From contig JBGTAR010000373.1 of assembly GCA_041749815.1 (NCBI GenBank), positions 1 through 52,615 of the forward strand: 52,615 nucleotides of DNA, read 5' to 3'. Each line of letters starts with the position of its first letter. Within the stretch, counting starts at the first letter, position 1. The DNA comes from JAJTZA01 sp041749815 (GTDB lineage Bacteria; Verrucomicrobiota; Verrucomicrobiia; Chthoniobacterales; Terrimicrobiaceae). The position numbers and the translations under genes are program-made. Positions 22,790 to 30,892 of this stretch are shown here, piece after piece. A model generated the notes under the pieces. The model saw only the letters and a program-made list of their open reading frames with translations. It made no database searches and was not told the origin of the DNA.

Positions 22790-23311
22790 ATGAAAAACAC
22801 CCTTCTGAAACTTCTCACACTTGCCCTGGCGGCACTCCTGATTTCAGGGTGTGCCGGTTATCAACCGAAGACTTCCCTCGGGAAAAATGTTGTCGCTTGG
22901 TGGGCTAAGCCATCAACTCAAGACGGTGTGGAATACCTCACCGGACTGGCCACAAACTTTGCGATAAATGCAGGTCTTGCGGCCCTTCAGCAATACGCTG
23001 GAGGGGGGCCGGTAAACTATCATCAGATCGCTGTCCAAGGCGGGATCTCGACGCTTTACCAACAGGCTTCGAACATTCGCCAGTTGCAGGGAACACACCA
23101 AATATTGGACCCTGTGGCCACGGCTCGCTTGCTTGAGCAGGGTGGAACGCCTGAGCAGATTTCTCGCAAACTGGCTGCTGATCTTGTGGCAAACACAAAG
23201 GCCTTGATGGATGCCGCGAATCTTCCACCCGATCAGGCAGCGGAGATCAATGCCGCTGCTTTAGACCGTGCGGCCCTCATGCTCGCAAACGCAACGGAGG
23301 TGTCGAAATGA
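22790..23311 (+). CDS. Phage lipoprotein
   Basis: 173 residues with a lipoprotein signal: MKNTLLKLLTLAL, lipobox LISG and Cys21. The mature part is Ala/Gln-rich and helical. It starts immediately after a terminator-like hairpin and T-run, with no Shine-Dalgarno site. It heads the lysis cluster, so a role in outer-membrane disruption (spanin-like) is possible, though it is longer than typical Rz1. Confidence 0.7.
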   Translation: MKNTLLKLLTLALAALLISGCAGYQPKTSLGKNVVAWWAKPSTQDGVEYLTGLATNFAINAGLAALQQYAGGGPVNYHQIAVQGGISTLYQQASNIRQLQGTHQILDPVATARLLEQGGTPEQISRKLAADLVANTKALMDAANLPPDQAAEINAAALDRAALMLANATEVSK

Positions 23312-23928
23312 GCGCCTCGGAATCAAAAGCTTGGTGGCAGTCGCGCACGATTCTCGGGATTGTCACGCTGCTTGGGGTGTTTTTGCTGGAGCGATTCAAC
23401 GCTGGTGTCACACAGGATGAAGTTGGAAATATTGTGACTTTGGCCGCTGGTTTGATCGGTGCGGTGCTTGCGATTTTTGGGCGGATCAAGGCTGTGAAAA
23501 AGATCACGGTTGCTGGTGGGGAATACAATCCGAATGCGGAGGTGCGGAAGGCCCAGCCGGTGGACGAAAGCGGTTCCCGCTTCCGCTACAAGAATCCGAA
23601 AACGGGCGGCTACACGTTGCCTGCTGCGCTGGCGGGGATTATCTGGCTGGTTGCTCTGGCGGGAATTATTGCGGCGATTGGGACTTGCAAGAGTTCTCAG
23701 GAGATCGATTTCCGGGAGATGATGGAGCGCCGGGATGCGGCTCTTGAGGCTCAGGTTTTGCCGCCGATCACTTGGAGTGAGTTTGTGGATCGCCGGGGGT
23801 TTCTCGTGCGGCTTATGGATTCGGTGAAGGTTACTCTCACTTTTGGGAAGGGGAGCTATGCGACCCATGGGGCTTATAGGACTTATTTTCCTGATCAGGT
23901 TTATGTGACCGGGGGGGCGGAGTATTGA
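23308..23928 (+). CDS. Three-helix membrane protein, candidate holin-class protein
   Basis: 206 residues with predicted membrane segments at about 12-30, 44-62 and 107-130 and a C-terminal soluble domain. The start overlaps the lipoprotein stop (ATGA) and a lysozyme gene follows, so a holin or lysis-timing role is reasonable. A cysteine ends the last helix (AAIGTC). Confidence 0.6.
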   Translation: MSASESKAWWQSRTILGIVTLLGVFLLERFNAGVTQDEVGNIVTLAAGLIGAVLAIFGRIKAVKKITVAGGEYNPNAEVRKAQPVDESGSRFRYKNPKTGGYTLPAALAGIIWLVALAGIIAAIGTCKSSQEIDFREMMERRDAALEAQVLPPITWSEFVDRRGFLVRLMDSVKVTLTFGKGSYATHGAYRTYFPDQVYVTGGAEY

Positions 23929-23930
23929 TT

Positions 23931-24542
23931 ATGGCGCGGCCTGTTAAATCACGGACTTTCACGCCTGCGGTGCGGGCAGAGTTGAGGGAGCTTTTTCGCA
24001 CTGTGGAGATCGCGAAGAGGGATATGGGGCGCTTCGAGTGGTATATCGCGAAGGCTCTCAATGGGAAAAACTACTACGAGGGCCTGCTCAAGAAAATCGC
24101 ACCTCAAATGCCTTGGTGGTTTCTTGCATGCACTCACGGCATGGAGTGTGGATTCAGCTTCGAAAAACATTTGCATAACGGTGACCCGCTGGCCAGGCGT
24201 ACGCATTTAGTGCCAGCGGGCCGTCCGCAGAATCAGCCTGCGAACGGCAAGGAATACACGTTTGCGGAGAGCGCTGCCGATGCGCTCACGATGCCAGGCA
24301 AACGACTCCATCTGGTCAATGATTGGAGCGTCGAACATGCGCTGTGGCTCTTGGAAAGCTTCAATGGATTGGGCTACCGGATCAATTCCAAGGCTGGGAT
24401 TCACAGCCCGTATTTGTGGGCAGGGACGAACCATTACACGAAAGGAAAATTCGTGCGGGATGGTGTGTATTCCTCAACGGCGATTTCCAAGCAGGCCGGG
24501 TGTGGTGGGTTGATCAAACTTCTTATGGAGGCAGGGAAATGA
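23931..24542 (+). CDS. Endolysin, lysozyme family (COG3926-like)
   Basis: 203 residues from ATG 23931 (TTG 23925 is an alternative). The segment HGMECGFSFEKHLHNGDPL matches the catalytic-Glu region of muramidases in this family (E-S/x-F...HLHNGDPL), and the C-terminal GLGYR...SPYLWAGTNHYTKGKF motif is also characteristic. It has no signal peptide, so export would depend on a holin. It would cleave peptidoglycan at lysis. Confidence 0.82.
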   Translation: MARPVKSRTFTPAVRAELRELFRTVEIAKRDMGRFEWYIAKALNGKNYYEGLLKKIAPQMPWWFLACTHGMECGFSFEKHLHNGDPLARRTHLVPAGRPQNQPANGKEYTFAESAADALTMPGKRLHLVNDWSVEHALWLLESFNGLGYRINSKAGIHSPYLWAGTNHYTKGKFVRDGVYSSTAISKQAGCGGLIKLLMEAGK

Positions 24543-24943
24543 TTCTGGGGGCAATCTTTGGTGGAACCTGGCAGGCGGATGTCACGATCATCAGCGTTCT
24601 GGTGGGGATGTTTGCGGCGATCATGAAAATGCTCGTGGATCAGAAGTCACTCCAAAAGAGCGCTGCTGATGTGCGGGTCAAAGAGATCGAGGCTGTGATC
24701 TCGCGGGTGATCAACACGAGCCCGGAAAAGATCGTGGTGAATCCCCAGCCGCTCATCATCGAGATGAAGAAGGATTTCATTTCGCGGCACGATTTCAAAG
24801 TGGAGACGGATGAGCTGCGCAGACGGATCACGGTGCTTGAGGTCTTTCGCGACAATGATCGTCGGGAGATCATGGACAAAATCGACAACATTCCAGGTCG
24901 CGTGATCGCAATCCTCAAGGACACGAAAGGGCTCATGGGATGA
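24539..24943 (+). CDS. Membrane-anchored coiled-coil protein
   Basis: 134 residues from ATG 24539, overlapping the endolysin stop. One membrane helix (about 10-32, VTIISVLVGMFAAIMKML) is followed by a long charged helix (RRRITVLEVFRDNDRREIMDKIDN). This fits an i-spanin or holin-like lysis protein in the lysis cluster. Confidence 0.6.
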   Translation: MILGAIFGGTWQADVTIISVLVGMFAAIMKMLVDQKSLQKSAADVRVKEIEAVISRVINTSPEKIVVNPQPLIIEMKKDFISRHDFKVETDELRRRITVLEVFRDNDRREIMDKIDNIPGRVIAILKDTKGLMG

Positions 24944-25185
24944 CACGGCCCGAACAGATCCTCACTACGCTTTTGAATGTGGCTCATGATTGGAACGGCC
25001 CTATCGACGAAGCGATCTTGCACGCGCAAATCAATTCGCGGGTTCAGCCAGAGCCGGAGATTTCGGAGTTTCGTCATGCTCTGCGCACGGCGGAGAACGA
25101 GGGTTGGGTCTCTAAGGTTGACAGCAAGCGGCGGGGAATGCTTTGGACGATCACTCACAAAGGGGAGGCAGAGCGCATCAAATGA
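24940..25185 (+). CDS. Small winged-helix protein
   Basis: 81 residues with a winged-helix pattern (EFRHALRTAENEGWVSKVDS...GMLWTITHKGEAERI). It overlaps both neighbours by 4 bp and lies just ahead of the packaging genes. In Mu the matching place holds small regulators and zinc-finger proteins; a DNA-binding function is likely. Confidence 0.6.
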   Translation: MTRPEQILTTLLNVAHDWNGPIDEAILHAQINSRVQPEPEISEFRHALRTAENEGWVSKVDSKRRGMLWTITHKGEAERIK

Positions 25186-25367
25186 TCAAGGTCGGCGACA
25201 TGGTCCGTGTGAAAGGCCGGGGACGGCAGAATTTTATGGTGATCACGCTCACAGAGCACACGGTGCGGGTGAAGCAATTTCCTGTGATCGATGCGCCTCC
25301 AGCGGAGGAAGTTTTGCGGTCGGAAGTAATCACGTCAGACGTGACCACGGAGGAGGGCGATGAATGA
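25182..25367 (+). CDS. Small beta-rich phage protein
   Basis: 61 residues (MIKVGDMVRVKGRGRQNFMVI), beta-rich at the N-terminus, resembling a small SH3-like barrel. The start and stop overlap neighbouring genes by 4 bp. Function unknown. Confidence 0.6.
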   Translation: MIKVGDMVRVKGRGRQNFMVITLTEHTVRVKQFPVIDAPPAEEVLRSEVITSDVTTEEGDE

Positions 25368-25885
25368 AGCGCAAGCCACGGATCGACGGGGACGGGCCTT
25401 CACCGGAGCAACGGCTGCGGGATCTCTCGCCGGAGGAGCACGAATTTTTTCAGGCCCAGGCGGGCGAGATTTCTGCAAAGCGTTTGATCGCGCAGATCGA
25501 GTCGCGGCATGGAATTTACGGGCTTACCGAGCAGGCCTTATCGCGGTTCTGGCGATGGTTGGATTCGCAGCGTGCGCTCCGGCAGATGAATGCGGACGCG
25601 GAGCAGTTTCGCAAGGAATTTGCGCAAGAGGGATTACCGGTCACAGCGGAGGAGATTCATATCCGCACGGTGGATTACATGCGGCTGAAGGGCGTGCGGG
25701 AAGACAACGACAAGTTGTTGGCCTATGCGGTGACCGAGGCGCGGAAGGCTATCGAGTTGGAACACGGGGCGCGGAAGCTGGCTCTGCTGGAAAAGAAAGC
25801 CGAGGCGGCGAAAGAAGTTCTTACCGACCAGAAGCTGTCGCCGGAAGAGCAGACAGCAAAAATGCGGGAGGTCTTTGGGTTGTGA
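25364..25885 (+). CDS. Mu gp27-like small terminase subunit (DUF3486 type)
   Basis: 173 residues. RKPRIDGDGPSPEQRLRDLSPEEHEFF with an HTH (ISAKRLIAQIESRHGIYGLTEQALSRFWRWL) and a helical C-terminal half matches the Mu gp27 family. It recognises phage DNA for headful packaging of transposed copies. The large subunit follows with a GTG start in the GTGA overlap. Confidence 0.82.
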   Translation: MKRKPRIDGDGPSPEQRLRDLSPEEHEFFQAQAGEISAKRLIAQIESRHGIYGLTEQALSRFWRWLDSQRALRQMNADAEQFRKEFAQEGLPVTAEEIHIRTVDYMRLKGVREDNDKLLAYAVTEARKAIELEHGARKLALLEKKAEAAKEVLTDQKLSPEEQTAKMREVFGL

Positions 25886-27240
25886 CCTCTTCGCCGCTAG
25901 ATATTTTGTTGGAGTATCAGGCCGATTGGGTGCGCGATGACGCACGATTCAAAATCGGAGTATGGGCTCGCCAGACGGGCAAGAGTTTTTCCACGGCGGG
26001 GGAGAGTGTGACTGATTGCCTGACCCGCAAAACGACATGGGTGACTTTAAGCGCTGGAGAGCGTCAGGCCCTGGAGTGGATGCTCAAGGCTCGCGAGTGG
26101 GCGGAGGCCTACAAAATTTCTCTTGCGAACTATGAGGAGCTGCGTGACGGGGCCGAGGCCCTACTCAAGAGTGCGGAGATCACCTGGCCAAATGGTTCCC
26201 GCTTGATTGCCATTCCGGCAAACCCGGCCACGGCCCGTGGATACAGCGCGAATCTCACGCTCGACGAATTTGCATTTCACGAAAATCCCGATGCCATCTG
26301 GCGTGCGATTTATCCGAGCATCTCGAATCCCCTTAAAGGAGAATTCAAGCTGCGGATTGTTTCCACCCCCAATGGTCTGGGTAACAAGTTTCACGATCTC
26401 TGGAGCAAGCCAAACAAATACTCCAAGCACCTGATTACGATTCGGGATGCGGTGGCCAAGGGGCTGCCTCTGAATATTGAGGATTTGCGCGAAGGTCTTG
26501 ATGATCCCGAGGGATGGGCGCAAGAATACGAGTGTGAGTTCCTTGACGCAGCATCGGTGCTGCTGCCCTACGAATTGATTGCCACATGCGAAAGCGGGGA
26601 AATCTCACTGAGCGTCTCCGACGATTATTGGACCACAAGCAGCCAAGCTCCTGCGGTGATCGGTATCGACTTTGGTCGCAAGCGCGATCTCACAGTGGCA
26701 TGGACGCTTGAGCGAGTGGCAAACATGGGCATCACCAAAGAGGTTTTGGAACTCGCCAAGATGCCAACGCCTCAGCAGGTCGATATCCTGCGGCCGCGTA
26801 TCACAAAATCCAAGCGTGTGTGCTTAGACTACACTGGGCCGGGTATCGGGCTGGGGGATTACCTGGTGAAGGAATTTGGTGAGTGGGATCCTACCGCGCA
26901 CAAATTTGGCAAGATCGAACTTTGCACGTTTACGGTCGGGCTAAAGAGGGAGATCTTTTCAAAACTCCGAATGGCCTTCGAGCAGGGAGCGGTCCGCATT
27001 CCAGCGAATCGCACCATCCGCGAGGATTTGCATAGCATGGCGAGAGTGACCACAAAAAACGGTGAGGTCACCTATCGAGCACCGCACACGGAGGATGGAC
27101 ACGCCGACCGGTGCACAGCGCTGGCACTGGCAGTCCGGGCAATAGGCAGTCCTGGAGGAATGACCGGATCCAGCGTGTCAATGCAGCCTCATGCAAGAGC
27201 AACCGGAGGCATGCCTCGCAATGTGGGGGCCATGGTATGA
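25882..27240 (+). CDS. Large terminase subunit, Mu gp28-like
   Basis: 452 residues from GTG 25882, overlapping the small-subunit stop; an upstream open frame to 25360 is only a shadow of that gene. Walker A is ARQTGKS (about 30-36), Walker B is LTLDEFAFH, the coupling motif region is RIVSTPNGLGNKF, and the nuclease domain begins at VIGIDFGRKRDLT. It drives ATP-dependent packaging and cuts DNA at the portal. Confidence 0.93.
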   Translation: MTSSPLDILLEYQADWVRDDARFKIGVWARQTGKSFSTAGESVTDCLTRKTTWVTLSAGERQALEWMLKAREWAEAYKISLANYEELRDGAEALLKSAEITWPNGSRLIAIPANPATARGYSANLTLDEFAFHENPDAIWRAIYPSISNPLKGEFKLRIVSTPNGLGNKFHDLWSKPNKYSKHLITIRDAVAKGLPLNIEDLREGLDDPEGWAQEYECEFLDAASVLLPYELIATCESGEISLSVSDDYWTTSSQAPAVIGIDFGRKRDLTVAWTLERVANMGITKEVLELAKMPTPQQVDILRPRITKSKRVCLDYTGPGIGLGDYLVKEFGEWDPTAHKFGKIELCTFTVGLKREIFSKLRMAFEQGAVRIPANRTIREDLHSMARVTTKNGEVTYRAPHTEDGHADRCTALALAVRAIGSPGGMTGSSVSMQPHARATGGMPRNVGAMV

Positions 27241-28679
27241 GTGACGCGGCTCTTCCAGTCTTGAACGCGGTCCCTGCATTTACGGCAGAGGAGGTGGCGC
27301 TGCAGCGGCGCATGCGGTTCAACCCGCTGCGGATGGTGTCGCCGGAAATGCTCTCCATGGCGTTGGATCAATTTGACATTGGGATCTTGCGTCATGCCGC
27401 GATCTTGTGGGATGCGATGGCGCGCCGGGATGACACTCTTTCCTTCGTGATCCCTCAGCTTGAAAATTCCATCGCTGGCAAGCCATGGGGGGTGTTCAAA
27501 AAGAAGAACGCGGATCCCGTGGAAGCGGCCCGGCATGCGGCAGCGCTGGAGTATTTTTACGGGAACGTCAAGGCTGTGAATGCCTTTGACCGCAACGAGC
27601 GCGGGGACCTTCATTTGCTCCTCAAGCAAATGAGCACGGCCTTTGGGTTTCGCTACGCGGTGCATCACTTTGTGTGGAAAGCTGAGCCCGGAAAGATGAT
27701 CAAGGTTGAGGGCGGCGGGGCTGATGTTCCAGCGCTCACAGCGGAGTTGGAATTTGTGCCTCTCTGGTATTTCGAGAATACGACCGGCACGTTGAGGTTC
27801 CTGCCCTTCGGTGGGTTTGGGGCCACGGGCAAGGAGATGGATTTCAATGGTGAGTGGATGTGCACCACCGGGCCGGGGATGATGTTTGGTGCCTCGATCT
27901 GCTATATCTTCAAGCGGCTGGCTTTTCAGGATTGGACGATCTTCAACGAACGCTACGCGCAGCAAAAAGTTGTGGGGCAGACCCCGGACGGCAAGGACAG
28001 CGTCCAAGGAAAGTGGATGTCCGAGATGGTTGCCAATTTCAATGGCGATCAGGGAATCGTCTTGTACAACTCCCAGCCTGGCGACAAGCCACCGATTTCT
28101 TTGATTGGCCCTGAGGGCACTGTGACCGTGGATCTCTTTGAGCGGTTCTTGGATCGTCAGGACCGGAAGACCACTGTGATGTTTCGTGGCAGCGATCTGC
28201 GGAACATGAGCCGGGAGAAAGATGTGACCGGCGTCTCTGCTCAGACCGACGAAACCGAGTCCATGGAGCTTGCGCATTGCGCGAACATCGCGAGTTCCTG
28301 CCGGGCGTTTATCGATTGCACGGTGATCCGCTATTGCTTCGGTGAAGGTGTCGAGCCCCTTGCTTATTTCGGCCTGCCCGACATGGATGAGGAAGATGCT
28401 CAGCAGCTTCGTGAGAGCGCGGGATTCCTTGCGGATCGTGGCGTGTTGGTCGAAGCCGACACAGTTGCCGAGAGGCTTGGCGTTACGGTCACCGAAGATC
28501 CTGAGAAGGCCTTGCAATCCTCCGGTGGTGGGGTGGCAGACACTGAAGAGGACGATGAGAAGAAGGGCAAGAAAGGGAAAAAGGACGGCCCTCGATCCAC
28601 TGAGAATTCCAAAGCCGCACGGCTTGAGCGGTTGGTTGTCGCTGCATTGCGCGAACAGAAAAAAGCAAAAAAATCATGA
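27237..28679 (+). CDS. Portal protein, Mu gp29-like (DUF935)
   Basis: 480 residues from ATG 27237 (ATGA overlap). FNPLRMVSPEMLSMALDQFDIG, RRDDTLSFVIPQLENS and LKQMSTAFGFRYAVHHFVW fit the DUF935 portal family of Mu-like phages. A long C-terminal acidic/basic linker (EEDDEKKGKKGKK) ends the protein. The portal forms the dodecameric packaging channel. Confidence 0.9.
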   Translation: MSDAALPVLNAVPAFTAEEVALQRRMRFNPLRMVSPEMLSMALDQFDIGILRHAAILWDAMARRDDTLSFVIPQLENSIAGKPWGVFKKKNADPVEAARHAAALEYFYGNVKAVNAFDRNERGDLHLLLKQMSTAFGFRYAVHHFVWKAEPGKMIKVEGGGADVPALTAELEFVPLWYFENTTGTLRFLPFGGFGATGKEMDFNGEWMCTTGPGMMFGASICYIFKRLAFQDWTIFNERYAQQKVVGQTPDGKDSVQGKWMSEMVANFNGDQGIVLYNSQPGDKPPISLIGPEGTVTVDLFERFLDRQDRKTTVMFRGSDLRNMSREKDVTGVSAQTDETESMELAHCANIASSCRAFIDCTVIRYCFGEGVEPLAYFGLPDMDEEDAQQLRESAGFLADRGVLVEADTVAERLGVTVTEDPEKALQSSGGGVADTEEDDEKKGKKGKKDGPRSTENSKAARLERLVVAALREQKKAKKS

Positions 28680-29911
28680 AGTTTCTATCCCTCTTATTTT
28701 CGACCCGATTGCGCACATCGAACAATGGCACGCAAGAAGAGATGCGCCTCACGGCCTCGATCTGCACGGCGAACATTGCCGGGGCTGCGGATGGCGATTG
28801 GGTGCCCGTGGCTCCTTATGGAGATCATCCTTCGCCGGACGGCAGCTATGTGCAGCGGTTTGGCCGGGACCAGGCGGACAAGGTTGTTGCCACATGGAAC
28901 TCGATCACCGGAGTGGCGGCTCGCGCTTTCAAGAACCTCTGGCATGGGCTTGGTGGGAAAACCTCCTGCCCGGTGTGGGATGGTCACCCGGAGACCGATA
29001 AGCGCCGGTGGCCCAAGGCGAAGCTCCTTGCGGAGATCACGGATCTGCGCACGGGAGAGTCGGGCCTTGAGGGCCGCTTGCGTTGGACCGGGAATGCCCG
29101 GCCTACCGGACCATTGTATCCCTCTCCGCTTTGGTGGCATTGGCCACCGGCTGGATCCCCACCTGCCGTGTATCCCGAACTGCTGGAAAGCATCGGCCTC
29201 GTGCCTACACCAAACATCGCGAATGTGCCCGCCTGGACACAGAACTCCGCGCCCAATCTCGGGGTCCCCGACCCCCTGTTAGAAGAAGAACAAAAAACCA
29301 AAACACAAAACACCATGGATAGAAGCAAACTCATCAACATGCTCGGACTGGTCGCATCTGCGACCGACGAACAGATTGACGCAGCACTGAAGGGGATCGC
29401 CACCACGGCCAATGCGCTTAGCACCGCAAACGCTGCCAAAGCGGATCTCGAAACCCAGCTCCAAACCGCCAATGCCTCATTGACCGATGCGACTGCAAAA
29501 GTCACGAAGCTTGAAGGCGAGAATGAAGCGCTGACCACAGCCAACGCGGCCCGCACCACGGCCAACAAAACGCTCGTGGACGGCGTGCTTGATCTCGCTG
29601 AAAAACGCGGAGCGATCACACCAGCCGAGCGGCAGGGCTTTGCCGACCGCATCACCACGGCCAACACCGCCCCCGCTGCACTCACTGAGTTGCAGACCCG
29701 CAAGGCGATGAACGTTGAGCCAGTGTTGATCAACGGTAACCGTATCGATCTCAGCACAGCCAATGCCCGCGCATCGGCGCTGGAGACTGCCATCGCTCAG
29801 AAAATGAAAGATGGCAACCTCGACCGGGATGCCGCTTTCGCTCAGTGCAAATCCGACGCGAATCTGGCTGTCCTCTTCGCCGCAATGGCGGACCCATCAC
29901 GCCAAAGCTGA
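28676..29911 (+). CDS. Prohead protease / scaffold, Mu I-like
   Basis: 411 residues. The N-terminal half has protease-family features (AARAFKNLWHGL...CPVWDGHPETD, then LLEEE linker). The C-terminal half is an Ala/Thr/Asn-rich coiled coil with repeated TANA/TTAN, as expected of scaffold. The N-terminus carries an SICTAN motif shared with the next two genes. An A-rich stretch and ATG in frame at 29315 suggest a separate scaffold product. Confidence 0.85.
   Translation: MKFLSLLFSTRLRTSNNGTQEEMRLTASICTANIAGAADGDWVPVAPYGDHPSPDGSYVQRFGRDQADKVVATWNSITGVAARAFKNLWHGLGGKTSCPVWDGHPETDKRRWPKAKLLAEITDLRTGESGLEGRLRWTGNARPTGPLYPSPLWWHWPPAGSPPAVYPELLESIGLVPTPNIANVPAWTQNSAPNLGVPDPLLEEEQKTKTQNTMDRSKLINMLGLVASATDEQIDAALKGIATTANALSTANAAKADLETQLQTANASLTDATAKVTKLEGENEALTTANAARTTANKTLVDGVLDLAEKRGAITPAERQGFADRITTANTAPAALTELQTRKAMNVEPVLINGNRIDLSTANARASALETAIAQKMKDGNLDRDAAFAQCKSDANLAVLFAAMADPSRQS
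29315..29911 (+). CDS. Probable internal-start scaffold protein
   Basis: 198 residues (MDRSKLINMLGLV...), in frame within the protease gene. About 33 bases before this ATG are A-rich (29282-29314), just like the leaders before the genes at 29964 and 37713. This mirrors Mu, where scaffold Z is made from an internal start of gene I. The residues form one long helix with repeated ATAN-type motifs. Confidence 0.6.
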   Translation: MDRSKLINMLGLVASATDEQIDAALKGIATTANALSTANAAKADLETQLQTANASLTDATAKVTKLEGENEALTTANAARTTANKTLVDGVLDLAEKRGAITPAERQGFADRITTANTAPAALTELQTRKAMNVEPVLINGNRIDLSTANARASALETAIAQKMKDGNLDRDAAFAQCKSDANLAVLFAAMADPSRQS

Positions 29912-29963
29912 CCAATTAAGTTCCCCCCTCCAAAAAAAAGAAAAAACCAAAAAAGAAAAAACC

Positions 29964-30296
29964 ATGAAAAGTAAAATCATCATCCTGCTGTCCTTTCTGG
30001 CGGCGTGCTTCGGCGCTCCTCCCGGATTCTGCACAGCGAACAACGAAGGCGATAACTCGACCCTCGCCATGCTCTGCCGAGGGGCGGGCGTGGATGAAAT
30101 CGATGTCCGTTGGCGTGTTGCTGCCGGTCTCGACTTGAAGCAAGCCGTCGACGCGGCCTTGGCCCAACAGGCAGAGGCGGCACGATTGGCAGGCCCTGTG
30201 TCGGTCGTTAGCTCACCGCCACCGACCCCACCTGAAGATCTGCCACCTGTGGCCGATGAACCCGCACCGGTGAAACAAAGCAAAGGAGGCAAGTAA
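29964..30296 (+). CDS. Small head-region protein with hydrophobic leader
   Basis: 110 residues. A signal-like N-terminus (KSKIIILLSFLAACFG) ends in FCTAN (22-26), and the body has an acidic helix and a Pro-rich tail. The leader motif FCTAN recurs in the genes before and after. It lies after an A-rich leader without Shine-Dalgarno. It is probably a minor capsid or assembly factor. Confidence 0.65.
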   Translation: MKSKIIILLSFLAACFGAPPGFCTANNEGDNSTLAMLCRGAGVDEIDVRWRVAAGLDLKQAVDAALAQQAEAARLAGPVSVVSSPPPTPPEDLPPVADEPAPVKQSKGGK

Positions 30297-30301
30297 TCAT
30301 C

Positions 30302-30865
30302 ATGAAATTCTTGCTCACTATTCTTTCGGTCATCGTCCTTGGCCTTCGCAAGCCGTTCTGCACGGCGAATGTGGAGACCGCTTCAGGGACCTTCGAGGTC
30401 TTCACCCGCAGGGCGGACGCGGCACACAGTTACCGGTATTTGCTTGTCAAATCCGGCAGTGATGCCTTTCACGCTGCCATCTGCGGAGTTGCTGACTATC
30501 CCATAGGCAGCACCTCCGACACTCCGGCAGCTGCGGAGGACATCATGAATGTTGATCCTCTCAACCGTGCCGTCCGATCACGTCCGCTTCGTTGCACCAC
30601 AGCGCTTGCGGCAAACTTGGATGTTTACACGGCAGCCAACGGATATGTCGCTGCGCTGCCTGCGGCCGCTGGGACCTACTACAAAGTGGGTCGCACGGCC
30701 TCAGCTGCCGTGCAAGAGGCCACGAGCCTTTACACGGTGCAAGTCGTCCCGTGTGCGCCGGTGAAGACCGTCGTCATCGTGGCCGCCACTGGCACAGCGG
30801 GAACCGACATCGCAGCGCTCTTCACGGCTCTGCAAAGCGGGCCAGCTGAGATCAAGGCGCTCTAA
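30302..30865 (+). CDS. Capsid decoration-like protein (DUF2190 type)
   Basis: 187 residues. After a hydrophobic leader ending PFCTAN (18-23), the body has the beta-rich pattern of DUF2190-type decoration proteins, including TAANGYVAALPAAAGTYYKVGRTASAAV. Such proteins stabilise the capsid. Position directly before the major capsid gene supports the call. Confidence 0.7.
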   Translation: MKFLLTILSVIVLGLRKPFCTANVETASGTFEVFTRRADAAHSYRYLLVKSGSDAFHAAICGVADYPIGSTSDTPAAAEDIMNVDPLNRAVRSRPLRCTTALAANLDVYTAANGYVAALPAAAGTYYKVGRTASAAVQEATSLYTVQVVPCAPVKTVVIVAATGTAGTDIAALFTALQSGPAEIKAL

Positions 30866-30892
30866 CGTCAACTGGAGAAAAACCAATAAATC

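Noticed and set aside
25360..25881. Long upstream extension of the large terminase frame
   Set aside because: It overlaps the whole small-terminase gene in another frame; the GTG at 25882 sits in the standard overlap.
27189..28517. 442-codon minus frame opposite the portal gene
   Set aside because: The portal (480 aa) is well supported by family motifs and overlaps its neighbours in the normal way; the minus frame is an antisense shadow.
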